Shown in pieces: positions 42,500 through 50,649 of a stretch of DNA of 57,875 bases. The notes beneath the pieces are model-generated. The model was not told where the DNA came from. It did not search any database and worked only from the letters and a program-made list of their open reading frames with translations. The position numbers were made by a program, and so were the translations under genes. The first letter of the stretch is position 1, and every line of letters begins with the position of its first letter. This stretch comes from Stenotrophomonas ginsengisoli (GTDB lineage: Bacteria > Pseudomonadota > Gammaproteobacteria > Xanthomonadales > Xanthomonadaceae), in the NCBI RefSeq assembly GCF_001431485.1, contig NZ_LDJM01000034.1, positions 1-57,875 of the forward strand. Reading direction: 5' to 3'.

Positions 42500-43326
42500 T
42501 CGACCACTGGCAGCTGTTCGAGGCCGGCCATTGCCGCCACCCGGAAATCGCCGTGCGCCGCGATGGTGCCCTCAGCGTCTGCGAATTTCCTTCGCTGGCT
42601 GCCGCCCTGCACCACCGCGAGCATGGCTGGCTGCTGTTTGATACCGGCTACGCCAGCCATTTCCTGCACGCCACCGATCCGTTTCCCGAGCGCCTGTACC
42701 GCTGGACCACCCCGGTGCACGGCGCCTGCGAACAGGCCCTGGCCGGGCAGCTGAGTGCCCTGGGTATCGATGCGGCGCAGATCGGCCACATCGTGCTGTC
42801 CCACCTGCATGGCGACCATGTGGCCGGGGTGGCCGATTTTCCGCAGGCGCAGGTCTACTGCGCAGCGGCCGCCTGGCAGCACCTGCGCCGCTGCAACCGG
42901 GTCCAGGCCACCGCCAATGGCTACCTGCCGGCCCTGCTCGCCGATGCGGCGCCACGGCTGCGGCATTTCCACCAACTGCCGCTGGCCGCCATGGTGCCGG
43001 CCGAGCTGGCCGGCTTTGCCCATCCGCATGACCTGTTCGGCGATGGCGCGGTGCTGCTGGTCGACCTGCCCGGCCACGCCGCCGGCCACAGCGGGCTGTG
43101 GTTTGACGATGGCAGCGGCCCGGTGTTCCTGATCGCCGATGCCACCTGGTCGTCCGATGCGCTGGAAAAGGGCGTGCTGCCACCGGCCGTGGTCACCGCC
43201 TGGCTCGGTGATGGCCCGGCCTACCGCGACACCTTCGCCCGCCTGCATGCGCTGGGCCGGCAGCACCCGCATGTGCGTCTGGTGCCCTCGCACTGCCAGC
43301 GCTGGCGCCCGGGAGCCGGATCATGA
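42496..43326 (+). CDS. MBL-fold metallo-hydrolase, 276 aa
   Basis: This is a metallo-beta-lactamase superfamily hydrolase with the di-metal motif SHLHGDHVAGVADFP (HxHxDH, about residues 103-108), a later His in LVDLPGHAAGHSGLWF, Asp in FLIADATWSSDALE and a final His in RLVPSHCQRW. It is closest in layout to lactonase/thioesterase-like members. Within the six-gene cluster it may release an acyl product from its carrier or open a lactone. Start and stop both overlap neighbouring genes by 4 nt (ATGA). Confidence 0.87.
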   Translation: MIDHWQLFEAGHCRHPEIAVRRDGALSVCEFPSLAAALHHREHGWLLFDTGYASHFLHATDPFPERLYRWTTPVHGACEQALAGQLSALGIDAAQIGHIVLSHLHGDHVAGVADFPQAQVYCAAAAWQHLRRCNRVQATANGYLPALLADAAPRLRHFHQLPLAAMVPAELAGFAHPHDLFGDGAVLLVDLPGHAAGHSGLWFDDGSGPVFLIADATWSSDALEKGVLPPAVVTAWLGDGPAYRDTFARLHALGRQHPHVRLVPSHCQRWRPGAGS

Positions 43327-44483
43327 GTACGCCGAGCAAGCGGGTGCTGCTGACCGGGGCGCGTGCGCCGGTCGCCCTGGACCTGGCCCGCCAGTTCGCC
43401 GCCGCCGGCTGGCAGGTGCATAGCGCCGACAGCCAGCCGGCCCACGCCACCGCCGCCAGCCACGCGGTAAGCGCGCACCACCGCGTGCCGGCGCCGCGCC
43501 AGCAGCCGCAGGCCTTCATCCAGGCACTGGCCAGCCTGTGCCAGGCCCAGGCCATCGACCTGCTGCTGCCCACCTGCGAGGAAGTGTTCTACGTGGCCCA
43601 CGGCCGGGCGCAACTGTCTGCCCATACCCGCGTGGCCTGCATGGATCTGCCCCAGCTGCGCCAGCTGCACAGCAAATGGGAGTTCCTCGGCCTGGCCGCT
43701 GCTGCCGGTCTGCGCGTGCCGGCCAGTGCGCGCGTGCACAGCATCGACCAGGCCCGGCAGTGGGCCGGCACCCGGCCGCTGGTGCTCAAGCCGGAGTTCT
43801 CCCGCTTCGGGGTGGATGTGCGCCTGCATCGCGATGGCCTGCCCGCCACTGCCCGCCCGCTCGATGGCCGCCCCTGGGTGGCCCAGGCCCTGCTCGACGG
43901 GCAGGAAGTGTGCAGTTATGGCGTGGCCCACAACGGCCACCTGCTGGCCCATGCCGCCTACCGCCCCGGCTGGCGCATGGCCCGCAGTGCCAGCTATTAC
44001 TTCGATGGCGTGGACAACCCCGACATCCTGGCCCAGACCCGCGCCCTGGTGGCCGCGCTGGGCTACAGCGGGCAGATCGCCTTTGACTGGATCGTCGATG
44101 CCCATGGCCAGGCCACGGTGATCGAGTGCAACCCGCGCGGCACCAGTGCCATCCACCTGTTTGCCGGCAGCGATGCACTGGTCCAGGCCTTGGACGGCCA
44201 GGGCAGCCAATGCCGGCAGCCGCCGCCCGGCAGTGCGGCGATGCTGGCACCGATGATGTGGCTGCATGCCGCGCCGCTGGCCCTGTGCCGTGGCCAGTGG
44301 CCACGCTGGCAGCACGACTGGCGCCGCGCCAGCGATGTGCTCGCCCGTGGCAGCGACCGCGCCCCGCGCGGCCAGGTGCTGCGTGACCTGGCCCATTACG
44401 CGGCCAGTGCGCTGCGCAGCGGCGGCAACCTGCGCGCGGCCTCCACCGTGGATATCGAATGGGACGGGCAGCCCCTGCCATGA
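43323..44483 (+). CDS. ATP-grasp domain ligase, 386 aa
   Basis: An N-terminal Rossmann-like pre-ATP-grasp part (KRVLLTGARAPVALDLARQF) is followed by the ATP-grasp core: Lys in RPLVLKPEFSRFGVDVRL, hinge region WVAQALLDGQEVCSYGV and metal ligands in VIECNPRGTSAIHLFAG (Glu and Asn). Such enzymes join a carboxylate, through an acyl phosphate, to an amine or thiol. The N-terminal half resembles carbamoyl-phosphate-synthase-like stand-alone ligases. It is in the middle of the cluster, with 4-nt overlaps on both sides. Its acceptor and donor are unknown. Confidence 0.87.
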   Translation: MSTPSKRVLLTGARAPVALDLARQFAAAGWQVHSADSQPAHATAASHAVSAHHRVPAPRQQPQAFIQALASLCQAQAIDLLLPTCEEVFYVAHGRAQLSAHTRVACMDLPQLRQLHSKWEFLGLAAAAGLRVPASARVHSIDQARQWAGTRPLVLKPEFSRFGVDVRLHRDGLPATARPLDGRPWVAQALLDGQEVCSYGVAHNGHLLAHAAYRPGWRMARSASYYFDGVDNPDILAQTRALVAALGYSGQIAFDWIVDAHGQATVIECNPRGTSAIHLFAGSDALVQALDGQGSQCRQPPPGSAAMLAPMMWLHAAPLALCRGQWPRWQHDWRRASDVLARGSDRAPRGQVLRDLAHYAASALRSGGNLRAASTVDIEWDGQPLP

Positions 44484-45589
44484 GCCCTGCAGCCACGCCG
44501 ATCGAACGGTTCGCCGGCAATGTGCTGGCCTACCTGGCCCGCTACGAAGGTGCCAATGCCAATGCCCTGGCACGCAACCTGGATGCCGGCATCGAGGCGG
44601 TGGATGCCGGCAGCACGTGGCTGCCGGTCACCGTCAACCACGGCGAGGCCGGCAATGCCTGGGTCTGCTCGCCGCGCAGCACCTACATCGATTACGCCGC
44701 CGAGGAAGCCCGCCGGCTGCTGCCGGCCGCCATCGGCCGGCCACTGGCCGGGCTGTGCGGCCAGCTGGCACGGTTGGCCGATGCCTGCGCGCTGGACCGC
44801 GCGGTGGCACTGAACAACTGGTGCCTGTCCACCAACCTGTATCCGCCGCTGGCCAGCCTGGACATCGACCGCGCCATCGACCAGGCCCGCCAGCGCTGGC
44901 CGCAGCATGCGCTGTGGCTGCGCTCGCTCAATCGCCATGACAATGGCGACTGGTTGGATGCCCTGCAGGCACGCGGCTTTGTCCTGATCGCCAGCCGCCA
45001 GGTCTGGCTGTATCCGGACCTGGACGCCGCCGCCCGCCTGCCCAACATGCGCGCCGATGCCCGCCTGCTGCAGCGCCAGGACCTGCACTGGTGCGACAAC
45101 GCGGCCATCCGTGCCGAGGATGCGCCGCGCATTGCCCAGCTGTATGCGCAGCTGTACCTGGGCAAGTACTCACGCTGGAACCCGGATTACCGCCCCCAGA
45201 TGATTGCCGACTGGCACCGCGACGGCCTGCTGCGTCTGGAGGGCTGGCGCGATGATGCCGGCCAGTTGCAGTGCATTGCCGGCATGTTCGGCACCGAACA
45301 CCATGTTTCAACCCCCATCGTCGGTTACGACACCGCGGCCCCGGCGCGTCTGGCGCTGTACCGCACCCTCACTGCCACCAGTTACCGCCAGGCCCGGCTG
45401 TCGCAGCGCCATCTCAACCTCAGCGCCGGCGCGGCCCGCTTCAAGCGCCTGCGCGGTGGCCAGGCCGCGATCGAATACAGTGCGGTATGGGCACCACCGC
45501 AGGCACGCCGCACCCGCGCCCTGCTGCACGCCCTGGGCCTGCTCACCCGCCGCCTCGGCGAACCGTTGATGCGCCATTACCGCCTATGA
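44480..45589 (+). CDS. GNAT/FemAB-like hypothetical protein, 369 aa
   Basis: I do not recognise an exact family. There is no signal peptide or membrane segment. An N-terminal part with ARYEGANANALARNLDAGIE and WCLSTNLYPPLASLDID precedes a region of acyltransferase appearance: YLGKYSRWNPDYRPQMIAD, LRLEGWRDDAGQLQCIAG and, near the end, SQRHLNLSAGAARFKRLRGG. The last block resembles the C-terminal part of GNAT/FemAB-type N-acyltransferases. An acyl or aminoacyl transfer in the pathway of the cluster is the best guess. Start and stop overlap adjacent genes by 4 nt, which is strong support for coding. Confidence 0.75.
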   Translation: MSPAATPIERFAGNVLAYLARYEGANANALARNLDAGIEAVDAGSTWLPVTVNHGEAGNAWVCSPRSTYIDYAAEEARRLLPAAIGRPLAGLCGQLARLADACALDRAVALNNWCLSTNLYPPLASLDIDRAIDQARQRWPQHALWLRSLNRHDNGDWLDALQARGFVLIASRQVWLYPDLDAAARLPNMRADARLLQRQDLHWCDNAAIRAEDAPRIAQLYAQLYLGKYSRWNPDYRPQMIADWHRDGLLRLEGWRDDAGQLQCIAGMFGTEHHVSTPIVGYDTAAPARLALYRTLTATSYRQARLSQRHLNLSAGAARFKRLRGGQAAIEYSAVWAPPQARRTRALLHALGLLTRRLGEPLMRHYRL

Positions 45590-46614
45590 CCCCGGCACCG
45601 ACTCCCGATTGGCCCAGCGCGCTGTTGACGCACTGGTATGCCGTGGCCCGCGCCGACCAGCTGCGCCGCAAGCCGCTGCCGATCACCCTGCTGGACCGCC
45701 ACTTCGTGCTGGCCCGCGATGCTGACGGCAGCGCCTACGCCCTGGAAGACCGCTGCCCGCACCGTCAGGTCGCCTTGTCAGCCGGCTGCCTGCGCGATGG
45801 CCAGCTGCAGTGCCCCTACCACGGCTGGCGCTTCGGCGCCGATGGCCTGCTGCGCGACCTGCCCGGGCATGACCCGGCCCAACCGCTGCCGGCCATCCGC
45901 GTGCCCGGCTTCCCGCTGCAGGAGCATGACGGCCTGCTCTGGCTGCGCCCGTGCGCAGAAGGCAGCGAGCAGCTGCCGGCGCTGGCCCGCGAGCTGGCGC
46001 CCGGGCAGCGCCGCTTCGAGTGGCAGGCGCAATGGCGCGGCCATGTGCTGGATGTGATGGAAAATTTCCTCGATGCCCTGCACACCCACTACGTGCATGC
46101 CGGCTGGCTGCGTCGCCACAGCCAACGCCGCCCCTGCCAGGTGGCGCTGGACATCGATGGCGAACGGGTACGGGTGGATTACCGCGCCCACGGCGAGCAG
46201 AGCGGGCTGGTCTATCGCCTGTTCGAATCACGCCGCCTTGGTGAGAGCGCGCATTTCCAGCTGCCCGGCAGCAGCCGCCTGCAGTACGACTACCGCGATG
46301 GCAGCCAGGTCTGCATCAGCCTGCACTTTTCCCCGGTGGATGGGCGCAATACGCGCATCCTGGCCAGCCTGCACGTCCGCGGGCGCTGGGCCCCGCGCTG
46401 GGCGGTGCGCGCCCTGCTGTGGCCGTTGCTGGCCCATGTCGGCCGCCAGGATGCGGCCATCCTGGCCGCGCAGCAGGACAACATGGCGCGTTTTGCCGGG
46501 CGCCGGCCGGCGCGCATGCACGGCGACGTGCTGCGCCCGGTGCTGGAGGACTGGTGGCTGCACGGGCGCACGCCCGACCCGGCCCACGCCCGCCAGCTCA
46601 CGCTTTGGCTTTGA
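45586..46614 (+). CDS. Rieske non-haem iron oxygenase, alpha-subunit-like, 342 aa
   Basis: An N-terminal Rieske [2Fe-2S] domain with CPHRQVALSAG and CPYHGWRFGADG (Cys-x-His and Cys-x2-His, about residues 57-78) precedes a catalytic domain with the mononuclear iron motif ENFLDALHTHYVH (Asp-x2-His-x4-His, about residues 163-175). Rieske oxygenases hydroxylate, desaturate or demethylate their substrates and need a separate reductase, which is not encoded nearby. It is the last gene of the six-gene cluster. The start overlaps the previous stop by 4 nt, and the 3' end overlaps the convergent EAL-protein gene by 17 nt. Confidence 0.9.
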   Translation: MTPAPTPDWPSALLTHWYAVARADQLRRKPLPITLLDRHFVLARDADGSAYALEDRCPHRQVALSAGCLRDGQLQCPYHGWRFGADGLLRDLPGHDPAQPLPAIRVPGFPLQEHDGLLWLRPCAEGSEQLPALARELAPGQRRFEWQAQWRGHVLDVMENFLDALHTHYVHAGWLRRHSQRRPCQVALDIDGERVRVDYRAHGEQSGLVYRLFESRRLGESAHFQLPGSSRLQYDYRDGSQVCISLHFSPVDGRNTRILASLHVRGRWAPRWAVRALLWPLLAHVGRQDAAILAAQQDNMARFAGRRPARMHGDVLRPVLEDWWLHGRTPDPAHARQLTLWL

Positions 46615-49537
46615 AGGTCTCCAGCCAGGCCAGGGTCTGGCCCATGCTGGCCGGGCGGCCGAGCAGGTAACCCTGCAGCTGGTCGCACTGATGGGCCTGC
46701 AGCCACTGGCGCTGGCCCTCGGTCTCCACCCCTTCGGCCACCACTTCCAGGCCCAGGCTGTGGCCCAGTGACAGCAGCGCGCGGCAGATCGCGGCATTGC
46801 GCGGATTGGTCTCCACATCGGCCACGAAGCTGCGGTCGATCTTCAGTGCATCCAGCGGCAGGTGCTGCAGGTAGGACATCGAGGAGAAGCCGGTACCGAA
46901 GTCATCAAGGGCGATCTTGATGCCACGGTCATGCAGCCGCTGCATGGTCTGCAGGCCACGTTCCGGATCACGCATCAGGCTGGATTCGGTCAACTCCACC
47001 TGCAGCGCCTGCGGGGCAATGCCGACATCCTCGCAGGCCCGGCTGAACTCGCCGAGCAGGTCATCGTTGAAGAACTGCACCGCCGAGACATTGATCGCCA
47101 CGCTGAGATCGCGCCAGCCAGCGGTGGCCAGCGCCAGCTGGGCCCGGGCCGCGGCCCGGATCACCCAGCGGCCCAGCGCGATCATCTGCCCGGTGTCTTC
47201 GGCCAGGTTGATGAACTCACCGGGCATGATCCAGCTGCCATCGGCCTGCGGCCAGCGCAGCAGGGCCTCCAGCATCACCGGCTGGCCATCACCGGCGCGG
47301 CAGATCGGCTGGAAGTAAAGCTCGAACTGGCCCTGCTCGATGGCGCTGTGGATGCGGGCGGCCATGTGCAGGCGCGAGGTCAGGCGCTGCGCCACGGCCT
47401 GGTCGTAATACTTGATCAGCACGCCGTCGGCACGCGCGGCATGCGCGGCCTGGGCGGCGCGGGCCATCACCGTATCGGCCGGCAGGCGGTTGTCGGTGCA
47501 GCTGTCCACACCGATGTGGGCCTGCAGCTGGTGGAACGATTCGGGGCCCCGCACCGGCTCGCTGACCACTTCGGCCAGATGCTCCAGCACGTGTTCCAGT
47601 TCGTAACGGCCCTTGATCGCCAGGATGAAATCCTCGCCCGGCTGGTAGGCCAGCAGGCCGTAACGGCCGCCCAGCCCGCCCAGCCTTGCGGCCACCGCAC
47701 GCAGCACCTGCTCGCCGATGTCCTGGCCCAGGGTGTCGCCGACCAGCTGCAGGCCGCGCAGCTGGATGTGGGCAATGGCATAGGGGCGGTCGCGCATGTC
47801 CAGGGTGTCGGCCAGGGCGCGGCGGGTCATCAGCCCGGTTTCCGGGTGGTGGCTGGCGCGGTAGGCCAGGTCACGCTCGTAGGCCAGGCGCTCGGTCACA
47901 TCCACCGCCAGCACCAGGCAGGCGTCGTGGCCGGCAAATTCCAGGCGGGCGGTCTGCTCCTGCACCGAAAGCAGGGTGCCGTCCTTGCGCTGGTGGGTAC
48001 GTACCCGCGATTCACGCAGCACTCCACGCTGGATCAGGCTGATGGTCTCGCGCAGCTCGGCCCAGTCCTCCTGCGGACGGATGTCCAGCACGGTCATCGC
48101 CAGCAGCTCCTCGCGGCTGTAGCCGTAACGCTCGACCGCGGCGTGGTTGACCTCCAGAAAGCGCAGGTTCTGCAGGTCAAACAACCAGAACGGCACCGGA
48201 TTGCGTTCAAACAGGATGCGGAACTGGCGCTCGGCCTCGCGCGCGCGCTCCTGTGCCTGCACCCGTTCGGTCACATCCACCGCCGCACCGGTCATGTAGC
48301 CGCTGCCATCGGCCACCCGCTCGCCGCGCACCGACAGCCAGCGGATCACGCCACCGGGAAACACCAGGCGGAACATCAGGTCCATCGGCTGTTCGCCGCT
48401 CCAGGCCTGCTGCCAGCTGCGCCGCACCATCGCCACATCCAGGTGGTGCACGCGTTCAAACACATCGCCCAGGCTGGCCGAGTTGTGGTCCAGGCCAAAC
48501 GCCTGCGCCGCCCCGTGCCCCCAGTGCAGGGTCTGGGTGTTGGCCGTCCAGGTACTGACCCGGCCGATCTTGTTGGCCAGGGCCAGTTCGGCCGAACCGG
48601 CGCGCAATTCATCGGCCAAACGCTGCTGGCGCAGGTGTGCGTTGCGGATCGCATACAGCAGGTAACCCACCCCGAGCAGGTAGATCAGGTAGATCAGCAG
48701 GGAGCCGGCCAGGTAGCGCCACCAACCCACCAGGGCCTCGTCACGGGCACGCGCGGTGACCACCCGCAGCGGCAGCTGGCCCGGCTCGCCGACCGCCAGC
48801 ACACGCACCACGCCATCACCGAACACCTCCTCACCGCTGGCCGTCTGCGGGTACTGCGCCATGTTCTGCGCCCAGTAGCCCAGCTGGCGCCCGAGCAGGC
48901 GCGGTCCGCGGCTGTCGGCCAGCACCAGGCCGGCGCGGTCCAGCAGCAACTGCACGCCACCGGCACCGAGCTGGTCATTGCCGACCAGGGCCTGCATCTG
49001 GCTGCCGCGCAGGCGCAGCAGCAGCCAGCGCCCGGCATCGATGCGCATGGCCAGCGGCAACTGCCAGCTGTTGTCGCTGCGGGCCTGCAGCGGGCCGATG
49101 TACAGCGGACTGCCGGTGACCAGGTTGCCGGCCACCGCCCAGTCATAGAAATTCGGATCGCCACGGCTGCCGGCCAGCAGCTGGCCGCTGTCATCCACCA
49201 CACTCAGGTCCACCAGCTCCGGGTTGCGGGCGGCGGTCTGTTCCAGCACCTGCTCCAGCACCTGCGGTTGCAGCTGGTTGTTGCCCAGGGCCTGGCGCAG
49301 CTGCAGCAGCTGGCCCTGCACGCTGGTCATGGCCCGGGTGGTGGTGTCGAGCTGGTGCTGCAGCAGGCGCTGGGTCGATTGCGCCTGCAGGCTGGCCTGG
49401 CGCTGCATCAGCGACAGGCGTGACTGTCGGTCCACCCCGAGCATCAAGGCAAATGCGCAGGCCAGCACCAGGGCCACAACCGCCCCTGCACTGGCCACCA
49501 CCCGCATCTGTTGTCTATAGGCATGCTGCCCGGGCAT
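46598..49537 (-). CDS. Membrane dCache-PAS-PAS-(degenerate GGDEF)-EAL protein, 979 aa
   Basis: It has TM1 near residues 12-35 (VVASAGAVVALVLACAFALM), a large periplasmic sensor of dCache type, TM2 (YLAGSLLIYLIYLLGVGYLL), two PAS domains, a GGDEF domain whose active site is degenerate (YQPGEDFILAIKG in place of GGDEF), and a complete EAL domain: EALLRW (about residue 757), NVSAVQFF, QVELTES, ALDDFGTGFSSMSYL, LKIDRSF and VVAEGVET. It is therefore predicted to be a cyclic di-GMP phosphodiesterase, with the GGDEF part perhaps serving for GTP sensing. The ATG at 49537 has GGGAGAGG upstream. The 3' end overlaps the Rieske gene by 17 nt. Confidence 0.9.
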   Translation of the reverse strand: MPGQHAYRQQMRVVASAGAVVALVLACAFALMLGVDRQSRLSLMQRQASLQAQSTQRLLQHQLDTTTRAMTSVQGQLLQLRQALGNNQLQPQVLEQVLEQTAARNPELVDLSVVDDSGQLLAGSRGDPNFYDWAVAGNLVTGSPLYIGPLQARSDNSWQLPLAMRIDAGRWLLLRLRGSQMQALVGNDQLGAGGVQLLLDRAGLVLADSRGPRLLGRQLGYWAQNMAQYPQTASGEEVFGDGVVRVLAVGEPGQLPLRVVTARARDEALVGWWRYLAGSLLIYLIYLLGVGYLLYAIRNAHLRQQRLADELRAGSAELALANKIGRVSTWTANTQTLHWGHGAAQAFGLDHNSASLGDVFERVHHLDVAMVRRSWQQAWSGEQPMDLMFRLVFPGGVIRWLSVRGERVADGSGYMTGAAVDVTERVQAQERAREAERQFRILFERNPVPFWLFDLQNLRFLEVNHAAVERYGYSREELLAMTVLDIRPQEDWAELRETISLIQRGVLRESRVRTHQRKDGTLLSVQEQTARLEFAGHDACLVLAVDVTERLAYERDLAYRASHHPETGLMTRRALADTLDMRDRPYAIAHIQLRGLQLVGDTLGQDIGEQVLRAVAARLGGLGGRYGLLAYQPGEDFILAIKGRYELEHVLEHLAEVVSEPVRGPESFHQLQAHIGVDSCTDNRLPADTVMARAAQAAHAARADGVLIKYYDQAVAQRLTSRLHMAARIHSAIEQGQFELYFQPICRAGDGQPVMLEALLRWPQADGSWIMPGEFINLAEDTGQMIALGRWVIRAAARAQLALATAGWRDLSVAINVSAVQFFNDDLLGEFSRACEDVGIAPQALQVELTESSLMRDPERGLQTMQRLHDRGIKIALDDFGTGFSSMSYLQHLPLDALKIDRSFVADVETNPRNAAICRALLSLGHSLGLEVVAEGVETEGQRQWLQAHQCDQLQGYLLGRPASMGQTLAWLETFKAKA

Positions 49538-49958
49538 TCCAACCTCTCCCCGCGCAGCCCCGAGGCTGCGACCAATTGCCAAGCTCCACTATTACCTTAT
49601 CGGCCGCCATCGCGCAGACAACAATAAGACTGCCTAGCATGCCCGAGGGGGCTTGCCACAGGAACCCTGTTCACGCTTTTGCAAACCCATTGACCCGAAG
49701 CGGTGAGTTGCGCGTTTTCACGCCGGCTTAGCAATTGCAGCAGATCCCCGATTTTCTGTGCACTTGCACAAATATTCGCTGCATTTATCTGTTTTTCAAG
49801 CCCATGCCTGCTTGCGCAGCGCAGCACCCAGTCCGTCACTGCCGGCAATGGCCAGCCTGCCCATTGCGTCTCCACAACGACAGGCGCACAACAACAGCCA
49901 TGCCGTCGCAACCGTGGACAGCGGCGGCCCTTGAGGCCAGTTGCATAGGAGTAAGCCG
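49538..49958. promoter_or_regulatory. Gene-free 420-nt divergent region with a small palindrome
   Basis: No convincing gene is seen between the divergent starts at 49537 and 49959. The middle (about 49730-49800) is AT-rich and contains the 14-bp palindrome TGTGCA-CT-TGCACA (49757-49770), a candidate operator. Promoters for both neighbouring genes should lie here; exact boxes are not clear. Confidence 0.35.
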
Positions 49959-50561
49959 ATGATTGCCTTGTTCAAAGGTCTGGGATTGCTGCTGCAGGAC
50001 AACGAGCTGTACCGCGCCCCGTTTGAAAAGCAGGTCGCGCACTGGAAAGCCAAGACTGAAACCCAGCTGCATGACGAAGTGGACCTGCTGGCCCGGGCCA
50101 AGTGCCAGTGGCTGATCGTGTCCATCGTGCTGTGGCAGGCTGCCGCGCTGCTGGCGCTGGCGCTGATCGTCAATTACCTGTGGCGCGATGACTTCCAGAT
50201 CACCCTGACCCGGGTGGTCATCGTGTTCGGCTCGTGGGTCTCGATCCTGTTCGTGATCTGGTTCATGGCCAACATGTTCGACCAGACCGCCGGCTTCGAG
50301 CGCTGGATGAAGGCCTTCAACAGCCGCGCCCGGGTCAGCCGCGATGCCGACAGCATCGAGGAAGTGGCCCAGGCCCTGGACATGGCCCGGCAGTATCCGG
50401 AAGTGATGGACTACAAGCAGGAGGTCATGGCCCAGCGCGAGCTGCGTCACGAGGACATCCGCATCATGCGCGAACTGGGCAGGATCCGGCAGCATTCGGC
50501 CCTGGTGGTCCAGCTCAACCAGATGGGCGACCGCAACCTGCGCCTGCAACCGGCCTTCTGA
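49959..50561 (+). CDS. Hypothetical two-TM inner-membrane protein, 200 aa
   Basis: Two hydrophobic helices are visible (WLIVSIVLWQAAALLALALIV and VVIVFGSWVSILFVIWFMAN), flanked by an amphipathic N-terminal part of about 50 residues and a charged, helical C-terminal half with possible coiled-coil character (IEEVAQALDMARQYPEVMDY; LRHEDIRIMRELGRIRQHS). No known domain is recognised. The ATG at 49959 has AGGAG upstream. It is monocistronic, with a long upstream region and a strong terminator behind it, so it is probably regulated on its own. Confidence 0.8.
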   Translation: MIALFKGLGLLLQDNELYRAPFEKQVAHWKAKTETQLHDEVDLLARAKCQWLIVSIVLWQAAALLALALIVNYLWRDDFQITLTRVVIVFGSWVSILFVIWFMANMFDQTAGFERWMKAFNSRARVSRDADSIEEVAQALDMARQYPEVMDYKQEVMAQRELRHEDIRIMRELGRIRQHSALVVQLNQMGDRNLRLQPAF

Positions 50562-50582
50562 GTCCGGCCAGCCAACCACGCA

Positions 50583-50619
50583 AAAAACAACGGGGCGCCA
50601 CTGGCGCCCCGTTGTTTTT
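50583..50619. terminator. Bidirectional terminator after the two-TM protein gene
   Basis: Arms aaaaacaacggggcgcc and ggcgccccgttgttttt form a long stem with a 3-nt loop between convergent genes. It is one of the strongest hairpins in the window. Confidence 0.9.
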
Positions 50620-50649
50620 GCCTGCGCAGCCTCTCAGCCGGCAATGCGC

